Source of the DNA: Eudoraea sp.
GTDB taxonomy: Bacteria > Bacteroidota > Bacteroidia > Flavobacteriales > Flavobacteriaceae
Length of the DNA: 9,258 nt
Assembly (NCBI GenBank): GCA_024642325.1
Contig: JAHEBI010000064.1
Coordinates: 1-9,258 of the forward strand
Reading direction: 5' to 3'
In this document: positions 1 through 6,246 of the stretch, piece after piece
Numbering within the stretch: the stretch's first letter is position 1
Layout of the letters: every line of letters begins with the position of its first letter
The notes under the pieces: generated by a model
Seen by the model: the letters and a program-made list of their open reading frames with translations, nothing else
Database searches by the model: none
Told to the model about the DNA's origin: nothing
Position numbers and translations under genes: made by a program

Positions 1-1216
1 CATCCCTAAGGTGATCAAAAAGTTTTCTTCTGTGATCGGCTTTTACCATGTCTATGAAATCAACAACTATGATACCACCCATATCTCGCAAGCGTAATTG
101 TCTTGCAATTTCTGAGGCGGCTAATAAGTTGACTTCCAAAGCAGTGTCTTCCTGATTTTTTGCTTTGTTGGATCGGTTACCGCTATTCACGTCTATTACA
201 TGAAGAGCTTCGGTATGTTCTATCACCAAATATGCTCCTTTACTCATGGACGCGGTACGTCCAAAGGAGGTTTTGATCTGCCTGTCTATCCCAAATTTCT
301 CAAAAATGGGTACTGAAGAACTATACAACTTAACTATGGAGTCCTTATTTGGCGCAATTTCGCGCACATATTCTTTAATCTGGTCATAAAGCGTCTCATC
401 ATCAACGTGTATACCGCTGAAGGAATCGTTAAAAACATCTCTTAATATGGAGGAAGCTCTATTTAGCTCTACCAATACTTTGGAAGGTGCCGGCGCTTTA
501 TACAATTTCTTACACATTGCTGTCCATTTGTTCAGCAAGTTCTGAAGATCTCTGTCTAATTCCGCTACTTTTTTGCCTTCTGCAACAGTTCTGATAATTA
601 CCCCAAACCCTTTGGGTTTTATGCTTTTTACTAGCCTCTTAAGTCTTTCTTTCTCTTCATTGCTTTCTATTTTTTGAGAAACAGAAACGCGATCTGAAAA
701 GGGAACCATAACCAAATAGCGTCCGGCTATGGAAAGTTCGGAGCTTATTCGGGGGCCTTTAGTAGAAATGGGTTCTTTAACAATTTGAACTAAAAGAGAT
801 TGATTGGCTTTGATTACATTATTAATGCTGCCATTTTTATCAATATCTTTTTCAAATGGAAAATTTTTAAGGGAATAATCTTTCAATTTCCCGGTACTCA
901 CTAATTTAATAAACTTCAACATGCTGGACAATTGCGGTCCTAGGTCATGATAATGCAAAAATGCATCTTTTTCGTAACCTACATTTACAAAAGCAGCATT
1001 GAGACCGGTAACCGGTTTCCTGACTTTGGCGATTAAAATATCACCAACATTGAAATTATTATCGTCTTCATCTTTATGAAGTTCGATGAGTTTTCCATCA
1101 TTTAATAAGGCAAAATCTACGGTATCAGAATTGGATCTTACGATTAATTCTCTATTCACCTGATTCAATTTATATTCGTCACATCTATTATATAATAGGA
1201 CGAATGGATTAAACAT
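1..1216 (-). CDS. rng: Ribonuclease G (RNase E/G family), partial, 3' end off the window
   Basis: This is an endoribonuclease of the RNase E/G family, which matures the 5' end of 16S rRNA and takes part in mRNA decay in the cytoplasm. The reading frame is open from an ATG at 1216 to the left edge (405 codons, no stop). From the N-terminus I see an S1-like RNA-binding region (about residues 55-145, with VGDILIAKV and AFVNVGYEKDAFL), then the RNase E/G core (RISSELSIAGRYLVMVPFS). The two catalytic metal-binding aspartates of the family are visible: Asp in IDVNSG (about 342) and Asp in VVDFIDM (about 386-389). The zinc-link cysteines and the rest of the C-terminus lie outside. Family homology starts only near NRELIVRS, directly after a GTG at 1159-1157, so translation may begin there, 19 codons later. 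The gene lies downstream of the HU and basic-peptide genes on the same strand. Identity is firm; the start is not. Confidence 0.93.
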   Translation of the reverse strand, partial: MFNPFVLLYNRCDEYKLNQVNRELIVRSNSDTVDFALLNDGKLIELHKDEDDNNFNVGDILIAKVRKPVTGLNAAFVNVGYEKDAFLHYHDLGPQLSSMLKFIKLVSTGKLKDYSLKNFPFEKDIDKNGSINNVIKANQSLLVQIVKEPISTKGPRISSELSIAGRYLVMVPFSDRVSVSQKIESNEEKERLKRLVKSIKPKGFGVIIRTVAEGKKVAELDRDLQNLLNKWTAMCKKLYKAPAPSKVLVELNRASSILRDVFNDSFSGIHVDDETLYDQIKEYVREIAPNKDSIVKLYSSSVPIFEKFGIDRQIKTSFGRTASMSKGAYLVIEHTEALHVIDVNSGNRSNKAKNQEDTALEVNLLAASEIARQLRLRDMGGIIVVDFIDMVKADHRRKLFDHLRD

Positions 1217-1244
1217 TAGTCGTTACAGGTTGTATAAACCCGTT

Positions 1245-1265
1245 GAAATTCTTTTTTGGAATTTC
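1245..1265. repeat. 7-bp inverted repeat in the RNase G leader
   Basis: GAAATTC (1245-1251) and GAATTTC (1259-1265) are perfect reverse complements separated by a 7-base T-rich spacer. It lies in the gap between the terminator of the basic-peptide gene and the RNase G start, so it would be in the 5' leader or promoter region of rng. It could be an operator or a small RNA hairpin. It is short and AT-rich, and chance is a real alternative. Confidence 0.3.
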
Positions 1266-1287
1266 TATGTCAATGAACGTATAAAAT

Positions 1288-1315
1288 GAAAAAGTAGTTA
1301 CATAACTACTTTTTC
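1288..1315 (-). terminator. Terminator-like hairpin overlapping the basic-peptide stop codon
   Basis: A 13-bp perfect inverted repeat (1288-1300 and 1303-1315) has a core stem GTAGTTA/TAACTAC flanked by an A-tract on one side and a T-tract on the other. Read on the minus strand it ends in TTTTTC followed by ATTTT, as expected of an intrinsic terminator. The TAG stop of the upstream small gene (1308-1306) and its last lysine codons form one arm. The core has only two G-C pairs, so termination may be leaky, letting some transcripts continue into rng. Confidence 0.55.
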
Positions 1316-1395
1316 TTGTGGCGGTTAGCTCTCCGACGTTTTTTTCGTTTGTGAGTTGCTACCTTATGTCTTTTTCTTTTTTTACCACTCGGCAT
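1306..1395 (-). CDS. Very basic 29-residue peptide, probable ribosome-associated protein
   Basis: An ATG at 1395 opens a 29-codon frame ending in TAG at 1308-1306. The product starts MPSGKKRKRHKVATHK and ends ANRHKKK. It has 17 Lys/Arg and 3 His in 29 residues and no acidic residue, which is the composition of the smallest ribosomal proteins. I recognise this sequence type as a conserved small open reading frame of Bacteroidota, usually left as hypothetical. It does not match the THX type (MGKGDKK...). Its pattern of basic clusters loosely resembles the bS22/mS38 peptides, but that is a guess from composition. The start lies 25 nt after the HU stop with no TAnnTTTG box in between, so it is probably cotranscribed with HU. 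A terminator-like hairpin overlaps its stop. That this is a real gene seems likely; its function is inference. Confidence 0.8.
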   Translation of the reverse strand: MPSGKKRKRHKVATHKRKKRRRANRHKKK

Positions 1396-1420
1396 GAAAA
1401 TATACTTTTGGTTACTGTTA

Positions 1421-1711
1421 TTATTTTACGTGTACGTTGCTTTTTACTCCTTCTACAAAGACCTTAGCAGGTTTAAATGCCGGAATGTTGTGAGCTGGAA
1501 TTTTGATAGTAGTATTTTTAGAAATGTTTCTACCTGTTTTTTCCGCTCTTGTTTTAATTATAAAACTGCCAAATCCTCTGAGATAAACATTATCTCCATT
1601 TTCTAAGGAAGATTTTACCTCTTCCATAAAACTTTCAACAGTTGCTTGTACATCTCCTTTTTCTATGCCCAGTTTTTCTGAGATTCTCGATACAATGTCA
1701 GCTTTCGTCAT
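1421..1711 (-). CDS. HU/IHF-family DNA-binding protein
   Basis: A 96-residue nucleoid protein of the HU/IHF fold, which acts as a dimer to bend and compact DNA. The N-terminal helices (MTKADIVSRISEKLGI, residues 1-40) form the dimer body. GFGSF at 46-50 starts the beta-arm saddle, followed by the arm GRNISKNTTIKIPA (60-73) and the C-terminal strand and helix (PAFKPAK, 77-83). The length is a few residues above the usual 90, with a short extension ending NVHVK. The classical HU arm motif GRNP has Ile instead of Pro at residue 63, the residue that normally wedges between base pairs, so the bend it makes may differ. The ATG start follows an A-rich leader, with a perfect TATATTTG box 38 nt upstream. 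The gene is divergent from mutY and heads a likely unit with the basic peptide. Which HU/IHF paralogue it is cannot be told. Confidence 0.93.
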   Translation of the reverse strand: MTKADIVSRISEKLGIEKGDVQATVESFMEEVKSSLENGDNVYLRGFGSFIIKTRAEKTGRNISKNTTIKIPAHNIPAFKPAKVFVEGVKSNVHVK

Positions 1712-1748
1712 TTTAGTAATTTAGATTTCTGTAAGTTTTTCAAGCGTG

Positions 1749-1756
1749 CAAATATA
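1749..1756 (-). promoter_or_regulatory. Predicted -7 promoter box for the HU gene
   Basis: On the minus strand TATATTTG matches the Bacteroidota -7 motif TAnnTTTG exactly, 37 nt before the HU start codon. I found no convincing TTG -33 element 17-19 bp upstream. It faces away from the mutY box in the same 125-bp intergenic region, which has no other gene. Confidence 0.5.
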
Positions 1757-1810
1757 TAAATTAAATTCATTCTATCACCTTAATCAACTAATTTTAAGTA
1801 TTTAAACTCT

Positions 1811-1818
1811 TACTTTTG
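1811..1818 (+). promoter_or_regulatory. mutY: Predicted -7 promoter box for mutY and the downstream operon
   Basis: TACTTTTG matches TAnnTTTG exactly and ends 18 nt before the mutY ATG at 1837, implying a very short leader. No clear TTG -33 element is present at the expected spacing. The position between two divergent genes supports a promoter here. Confidence 0.55.
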
Positions 1819-1836
1819 CTCCTTAGTATATAGGTG

Positions 1837-2883
1837 ATGACGTTTTCCAAAAAAATTCTGGCGTGGTATTCTGAAAACAAAAGGTCACTTCCCTGGCGAA
1901 ATACGACCGACCCTTACAATATATGGCTTTCAGAAATAATGTTGCAGCAAACCAGAGTGGTACAGGGGACTCCATATTATTTAAAATTCATTCAACAATT
2001 CCCTACCGTTTATGATCTGGCAAATGCCAGTGAAGAAAAAGTTTTAAAACTTTGGCAGGGACTCGGATACTATTCCCGTGCCAGAAACCTTCACTTTACT
2101 GCTAAAACAATTGTTGAGAAATATCATGGTAAGTTTCCTGATAGTTATGATGAACTGGTTAAATTAAAAGGAGTGGGAGATTATACGGCAAGCGCCATTG
2201 CGTCTATAAGTTATAACAGGCCCGAACCAGTTGTTGATGGAAATGTTTACAGAGTGTTATCGAGGTATTTTGGAGTCGATATCCCAATTAATGAATCAAA
2301 AGGAATAAAATATTTTAAAAATCTGGCTCGAAAAGTTTTAAGTACAGAAAACATTAGGGATTACAACCAGGGGATTATGGAATTTGGGGCCATTCAGTGT
2401 ACTCCAAAAAGGCCCCTTTGCGTATCTTGTCCACTAAATCGGACTTGTATAGCATTTCAAACCAATAATATTGACAGATACCCTGTTAAACTAAAAAAAA
2501 CTAAATTAAGGAAGCGTTTTTTTAATTATCTGGTTGTTCTGGATGAAGATGGAAATACACATCTTATAAAAAGAAGCGGAAAAGATATTTGGCAGAATTT
2601 ATATGAATTTCCATTATTGGAAACCAGGGAGGAAATAGGTGTGAAAGAAGTAAAACAAAGATTGTCTGATATTCTTACTCTGGAGGAACCCCACCTGGTA
2701 TACGAAGCGTCAGAAAAAACTGTGATACATAAATTATCACACCAACACTTATATACTAAGTTTTGGATAGTGAAAACATCTGACCGGTTGGCAAACGGAT
2801 TGTCACATATAGAGCTGGAAAAATATCCGGTACCAGTTTTAATTGCCGAATTTATAAAAACACTCAAAAATTCGTACTTTTGA
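1837..2883 (+). CDS. mutY: A/G-specific adenine glycosylase MutY
   Basis: Base-excision repair enzyme that removes adenine mispaired with 8-oxoguanine. The product is 348 residues, a normal MutY length. The N-terminal HhH-GPD domain carries the catalytic Glu33 in WLSEIMLQQTR, the hairpin motif LKGVGDYTA (110-118) and the catalytic Asp134 in VVDGNVYRV. The iron-sulfur loop is complete: Cys188, 195, 198 and 204 with C-x6-C-x2-C-x5-C spacing. The C-terminal NUDIX-like domain that reads 8-oxoG is present, with a KLSHQHL segment (Ser301-His302) equivalent to the FSH loop of other MutY proteins. A GTG at 1834 directly follows an in-frame TAG and could add one residue; I prefer the ATG at 1837. It is the first gene of the plus-strand block and is followed 15 nt later by ssb. 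Confidence 0.97.
   Translation: MTFSKKILAWYSENKRSLPWRNTTDPYNIWLSEIMLQQTRVVQGTPYYLKFIQQFPTVYDLANASEEKVLKLWQGLGYYSRARNLHFTAKTIVEKYHGKFPDSYDELVKLKGVGDYTASAIASISYNRPEPVVDGNVYRVLSRYFGVDIPINESKGIKYFKNLARKVLSTENIRDYNQGIMEFGAIQCTPKRPLCVSCPLNRTCIAFQTNNIDRYPVKLKKTKLRKRFFNYLVVLDEDGNTHLIKRSGKDIWQNLYEFPLLETREEIGVKEVKQRLSDILTLEEPHLVYEASEKTVIHKLSHQHLYTKFWIVKTSDRLANGLSHIELEKYPVPVLIAEFIKTLKNSYF
2875..2882 (+). promoter_or_regulatory. ssb: Predicted -7 promoter box for ssb, inside the mutY 3' end
   Basis: TACTTTTG matches TAnnTTTG exactly and ends 16 nt before the ssb ATG. It overlaps the last mutY codons and its TGA stop (2881-2883). The same octamer occurs at a similar distance before mutY, which argues against pure coincidence. 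If active, ssb and the gld genes have their own promoter as well as readthrough from mutY. No clear -33 element was found. Confidence 0.45.
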
Positions 2884-2898
2884 CTTAATTAAAATATT

Positions 2899-3366
2899 AT
2901 GAGCGGAACACTAAACAAGGTGATGCTAATTGGGCATCTGGGAGATGAAGTAAAAATGCATTATTTTGACGGGGGTAATTGTATCGGTAGATTTCCTATT
3001 GCTACTAATGAGACTTACACAAATAAGCAAACTGGAGAAAAGGTCACTAATACGGAGTGGCATAATGTTGTTGTCCGTAATAAAGCAGCAGAAATATGCG
3101 AAAAGTACCTTAGCAAAGGAGATAAAATATATGTGGAAGGCAGATTAAAGACCAGGCAATGGCAGGGAGAAGATGGTAATACCAGATACACTACGGAGAT
3201 ACATGTTCAGGACTTTACATTTCTATCCACCAAGAAGGAAAGCATGGCTAATGTTTCAGCCAATATTCCGGAAGCTAAGGCAGATTCCGGAACAACCAAA
3301 CCAATTGCCACCAGGGAAGTACAACCTGTGAATGAGCAGGAGCAGGATGATGATTTACCATTTTAA
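2899..3366 (+). CDS. ssb: Single-stranded DNA-binding protein SSB
   Basis: This protein coats single-stranded DNA during replication, recombination and repair, normally as a homotetramer. The product is 155 residues. The OB-fold spans about residues 1-110 (MSGTLNKVMLIGHLGDEV, TEWHNVVV, YVEGRLKTRQW). Trp54, His55 and Trp88 sit at the same numbers as DNA-contacting or core residues of E. coli SSB. A flexible, low-complexity linker follows from about 113. The extreme C-terminus is the acidic tip DDDLPF (150-155), the docking peptide for repair and replication partners. The ATG follows an AT-rich leader with no Shine-Dalgarno site, as is usual in Bacteroidota. Placement directly after mutY groups two DNA-maintenance genes, and gldE follows 25 nt after the stop. 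Confidence 0.97.
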   Translation: MSGTLNKVMLIGHLGDEVKMHYFDGGNCIGRFPIATNETYTNKQTGEKVTNTEWHNVVVRNKAAEICEKYLSKGDKIYVEGRLKTRQWQGEDGNTRYTTEIHVQDFTFLSTKKESMANVSANIPEAKADSGTTKPIATREVQPVNEQEQDDDLPF

Positions 3367-3391
3367 ACAAATAAAAAGTAAATTTTGACTA

Positions 3392-4720
3392 TTGGATCCT
3401 GACCCCCTTAGTTTATTTATAAATCTGGCAGTAATTGACAACGTTTTTGTATTAAAAATTATAACGCTGTTGGTGCTTTTAATTTGCTCCGCCCTTATTT
3501 CGGGGGCTGAAGTTGCTTTTTTTGGCCACTCTCCAACCGATTTAAATGAAATTGAAGAAAAAAAGACTTCAAAAGGCAGAATAGTGGTCAAGTTGTTGGA
3601 GCGCCCTAAAAAACTTCTTGCAACAATCCTGATTGCTAATAATACGATTAATATTGGAATCGTGCTTTTGTTTAATTCCATTGGGGACACCATATTTTCC
3701 AAAATTGATTATCGGTTGTTTGGTCTAATTTCAGTAAGATTTTTTCTGGAAGTGCTGGTAGCTACTTTTTTAATTTTGATGTTTGGCGAAATCCTTCCTA
3801 AGATCTACGCCAATAGAAACAGATTTGAGTTTTCCTTCTTTATGGCATACCCTTTAAAAATACTGGACATACTCTTTACACCTCTTAGTTCCCCAATGCG
3901 TTCCGCAACTATTTTTATGTACAGGAGACTTGGGAAACAGAAATCCAATTTGAGTGTTGATCATCTTTCACAAGCCCTGGAACTTACTTCTGAAGGGGAT
4001 ACCACAAAAGAAGAGCATAAAATATTGAAAGGAATAGTTTCCTTTGGGAATACAGACACAAAACAGGTAATGAGACCACGTATTGACATCTTCGGCCTTA
4101 GTGAAGTAATGAAATTCGCGGATATTTTGGAAGAAATTAAGAATCATGGATATTCCCGAATCCCGGTTTTTTCCGAAAATATGGATAACGTCATAGGGGT
4201 GCTTTATGTTAAGGACTTGCTTCCGTACATAGACAGGAAAAATTTTAATTGGTTGACTTTGATCAGGGAACCCTATTTTGTGCCTGAAAATAAAAAACTG
4301 GATGACCTCCTCTTAGAATTTCAGAATAAAAAAAATCACCTGGCAGTAGTTGTTGATGAGTACGGCGGGACTTCAGGGATTGTAACATTAGAAGATGTAA
4401 TTGAGGAAATTGTTGGTGATATCTCGGATGAATTTGATGATGAAGACCTTATTTTTTCCAAACTGGACGACTTTACTTATATATTTGAAGGGAAAACAGC
4501 CTTAAAAGACTTCTACAGAGTCGCGAAAATTGAACATGAGGACGACTTTGAGGCACAAAAAGGTGAATCGGAAACGATAGCAGGGTTTGTACTGGAAATT
4601 GCCGGGAGTTTTCCTAAACGTGGTGAAATTGTGACTTTCATGGGCTACCAATTTTTAGTGGAGAGTCTGGATAAGAAACGATTAAAGCAAATTAAAGTAA
4701 CCCTGCCTCATGAAAACTAA
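3392..4720 (+). CDS. gldE: Gliding motility-associated protein GldE (CNNM/CorC-type membrane protein)
   Basis: An inner-membrane protein of 442 residues in the hemolysin C/CorC family, associated in Flavobacteriia with gliding motility; its molecular activity is not settled. The N-terminal DUF21/CNNM region (about 20-190) has several hydrophobic helices, including one at 21-42 that runs into ALISGAEVAFF, and the family motif FGEILPKIYANR. A CBS-domain pair follows (about 210-345, from VMRPRIDIFGL to VVVDEYGGTSGIVTLEDVIEE). The C-terminal CorC_HlyC domain occupies about 355-438. The start is TTG at 3392: an in-frame TGA at 3386-3388 leaves only one codon before it, the next in-frame ATG is deep inside the DUF21 region, and MDPDPLS is a fitting GldE N-terminus. 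Its 3' end overlaps gldD by 11 nt. The gldE symbol rests on similarity plus the gldD neighbour. Confidence 0.92.
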   Translation: MDPDPLSLFINLAVIDNVFVLKIITLLVLLICSALISGAEVAFFGHSPTDLNEIEEKKTSKGRIVVKLLERPKKLLATILIANNTINIGIVLLFNSIGDTIFSKIDYRLFGLISVRFFLEVLVATFLILMFGEILPKIYANRNRFEFSFFMAYPLKILDILFTPLSSPMRSATIFMYRRLGKQKSNLSVDHLSQALELTSEGDTTKEEHKILKGIVSFGNTDTKQVMRPRIDIFGLSEVMKFADILEEIKNHGYSRIPVFSENMDNVIGVLYVKDLLPYIDRKNFNWLTLIREPYFVPENKKLDDLLLEFQNKKNHLAVVVDEYGGTSGIVTLEDVIEEIVGDISDEFDDEDLIFSKLDDFTYIFEGKTALKDFYRVAKIEHEDDFEAQKGESETIAGFVLEIAGSFPKRGEIVTFMGYQFLVESLDKKRLKQIKVTLPHEN

Positions 4721-5267
4721 GTTATATTTACTAATTCTGCTGCTGAATTTATTTATGGTTTCATGTGGTGAAGAGGTATTTCCAAAGCCAAAGGCAATGC
4801 TTCGTTTAGATTATCCTGAGTCATCTGCGGAATTGCTGGTTACAGAAAAATTCCAATTTGAACATAATACACTGGCGCAGATAAAGAAGAATAAAAACTT
4901 CGATGTTACCCTGGATTACCCCTTAATGAAAGGGTCCATTTTTATTACTTATAAAGAAGTTAACCATAATTTAGAAGAGCTGTTGGCCGACGCACAAAAA
5001 CTATCCTACGAACACGTGGTTAAAGCCGATAACATAACAGAACAACCTTTTATTAATGAAAAGGACAAAGTATATGGCATGTTTTACGAGGTATTAGGGG
5101 ATGCTGCATCACAGGCACAATTTTATGCAACGGACAGCACACGTCACTTTTTGACCGGATCTCTTTACTTTAGGGTGAAACCCAATTATGATTCTATTTA
5201 TCCCGCTGCCGTTTATTTACAAAAGGATATAAGAAGAATTTTGGAATCACTCCGGTGGAATGAATAA
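4710..5267 (+). CDS. gldD: Gliding motility lipoprotein GldD
   Basis: A 185-residue predicted lipoprotein required for gliding in flavobacteria, a process tied to the type IX secretion machinery; its exact role is unknown. The signal peptide is short (MKTKLYLLILLLNLF) and ends in the lipobox MVSC, with Cys19 the lipidated residue, followed by GEEVFPKPK. The mature part starts with the conserved-looking PKPKAMLRLDYP and contains no enzymatic motif I recognise. The ATG lies inside the last codons of gldE, so the pair is probably translationally coupled. The gldE-gldD order is the one known from Flavobacterium. A 40-nt gap without a promoter box separates it from the PLP-enzyme gene. Confidence 0.92.
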   Translation: MKTKLYLLILLLNLFMVSCGEEVFPKPKAMLRLDYPESSAELLVTEKFQFEHNTLAQIKKNKNFDVTLDYPLMKGSIFITYKEVNHNLEELLADAQKLSYEHVVKADNITEQPFINEKDKVYGMFYEVLGDAASQAQFYATDSTRHFLTGSLYFRVKPNYDSIYPAAVYLQKDIRRILESLRWNE

Positions 5268-5307
5268 AACTGGCCTAAAGTTTTGACCATGAAAAGATTT
5301 GTAACCT

Positions 5308-6243
5308 ATGTACAAACAACAACTTCTCGAGTGCCATAACAGAATAAAACCATATATACATCGCACGCCGGTTTTAACGTCCCGCTTATTGAATGAAATT
5401 ACCGGGTCGCATGTGTTCTTTAAGTGTGAAAATTTTCAAAGGATGGGTGCCTATAAAATGCGAGGGGCCACTAATGCCATATTGATGTTATCGGAAAGGG
5501 AAAGATCCAAAGGTGTTGTTACACATTCATCAGGAAATTTTGCGCAGGCACTCTCACTTGCAGCCCAGAGCCTTAATGTAAAAGCATACATAGTAATGCC
5601 ATCAAATGCACCAAAGGTTAAAAAAGTAGCAGTGAGTCAATACGGCGGTCATATTGTGGAATGTGCTCCAACACTGGAAGCCCGTACTGTTGCGGCAAAT
5701 AAAATTGCTGGGGAAACGGGTGCAACTTTCATACACCCTTCAAATGACATTGATGTAATAATTGGACAAGGTACAGCTGCGATGGAATTATTGGAAGACT
5801 ATCCCGAATTGGATTATATATTTGCCCCTGTAGGAGGTGGTGGATTAATCGCAGGCACTTCTTTGGCAGCACATTATTTTGGGAACAAATGTAAAGTTGT
5901 GGGTGGAGAACCATATGAGGCAGATGATGCCTACCGTTCATTCCATAGCGGTAAGATTGAATCAAATTTAACCACAAACACTATTGCGGATGGCTTAAAA
6001 ACGGTGTTGGGAGACAATACATTTCCCATTATTAAAAAACATGTTCATGATATCATACGTGTAACAGAAGATGAAATAGTTATTGCCATGCGCCTCATCT
6101 GGGAACGTTTAAAGATCATTGTTGAACCTTCCAGTGCTGTGGCTCTTGCCGCTTTAATTAGTGAAAAGAAAAACTATCAGGATATGCAAATAGGCATTAT
6201 TATATCAGGGGGTAATGTAGATTTGAATCAATTGCCTTTTTAA
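5308..6243 (+). CDS. PLP-dependent serine/threonine dehydratase or serine-racemase-like enzyme
   Basis: A fold-type II PLP enzyme of 311 residues, acting on L-serine/L-threonine or a related hydroxy amino acid such as 3-hydroxyaspartate; the substrate cannot be fixed from sequence. The PLP Schiff-base lysine is Lys50 in MGAYKMRGA. The substrate loop is SSGNFAQA (74-81), with Ser75 at the position of the catalytic serine of serine racemases and Phe where many relatives have His. The phosphate-binding glycine loop is GGGG (176-179), and the Ser of SGGNVDL near the C-terminus should contact the pyridine nitrogen. Glu201, Ala205 and Asp207 (EPYEADD) reproduce the divalent-metal site of eukaryotic serine racemase. 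There is no C-terminal ACT-like regulatory domain, so it is not a full-length biosynthetic IlvA. It follows gldD and may be the last gene of the operon. Confidence 0.88.
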   Translation: MYKQQLLECHNRIKPYIHRTPVLTSRLLNEITGSHVFFKCENFQRMGAYKMRGATNAILMLSERERSKGVVTHSSGNFAQALSLAAQSLNVKAYIVMPSNAPKVKKVAVSQYGGHIVECAPTLEARTVAANKIAGETGATFIHPSNDIDVIIGQGTAAMELLEDYPELDYIFAPVGGGGLIAGTSLAAHYFGNKCKVVGGEPYEADDAYRSFHSGKIESNLTTNTIADGLKTVLGDNTFPIIKKHVHDIIRVTEDEIVIAMRLIWERLKIIVEPSSAVALAALISEKKNYQDMQIGIIISGGNVDLNQLPF

Positions 6244-6246
6244 AGC

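Noticed and set aside
1268..1273. TTGACA on the minus strand upstream of rng, like a sigma70 -35 box
   Set aside because: No suitable -10 or -7 element lies 17-19 bp downstream, and the motif is not the usual Bacteroidota promoter element.
1403..1410. TACTTTTG, an exact TAnnTTTG match on the plus strand between the small gene and HU
   Set aside because: It would only drive antisense RNA through HU with no plus-strand gene until mutY. In AT-rich DNA the motif occurs by chance, so I do not call it a promoter.
1394..1606. Plus-strand 70-codon frame with a hydrophobic start
   Set aside because: It lies antisense to the HU gene, which has full family homology, and its composition after the start is that of a shadow frame.
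2526..2867. 113-codon minus-strand frame
   Set aside because: It is antisense to the NUDIX-like part of mutY and shows no recognisable domain; it is a shadow.
3355..3702. 115-codon minus-strand frame opposite the gldE start
   Set aside because: It is antisense to the membrane region of gldE and resembles no family.
5289..5307. Earlier ATG before the dehydratase start
   Set aside because: It is in a different frame from the enzyme, so it cannot be an alternative start. The ATG at 5308 begins directly ahead of family homology.
5729..5977. 82-codon minus-strand frame within the dehydratase gene
   Set aside because: It is a shadow of a strongly supported coding region.
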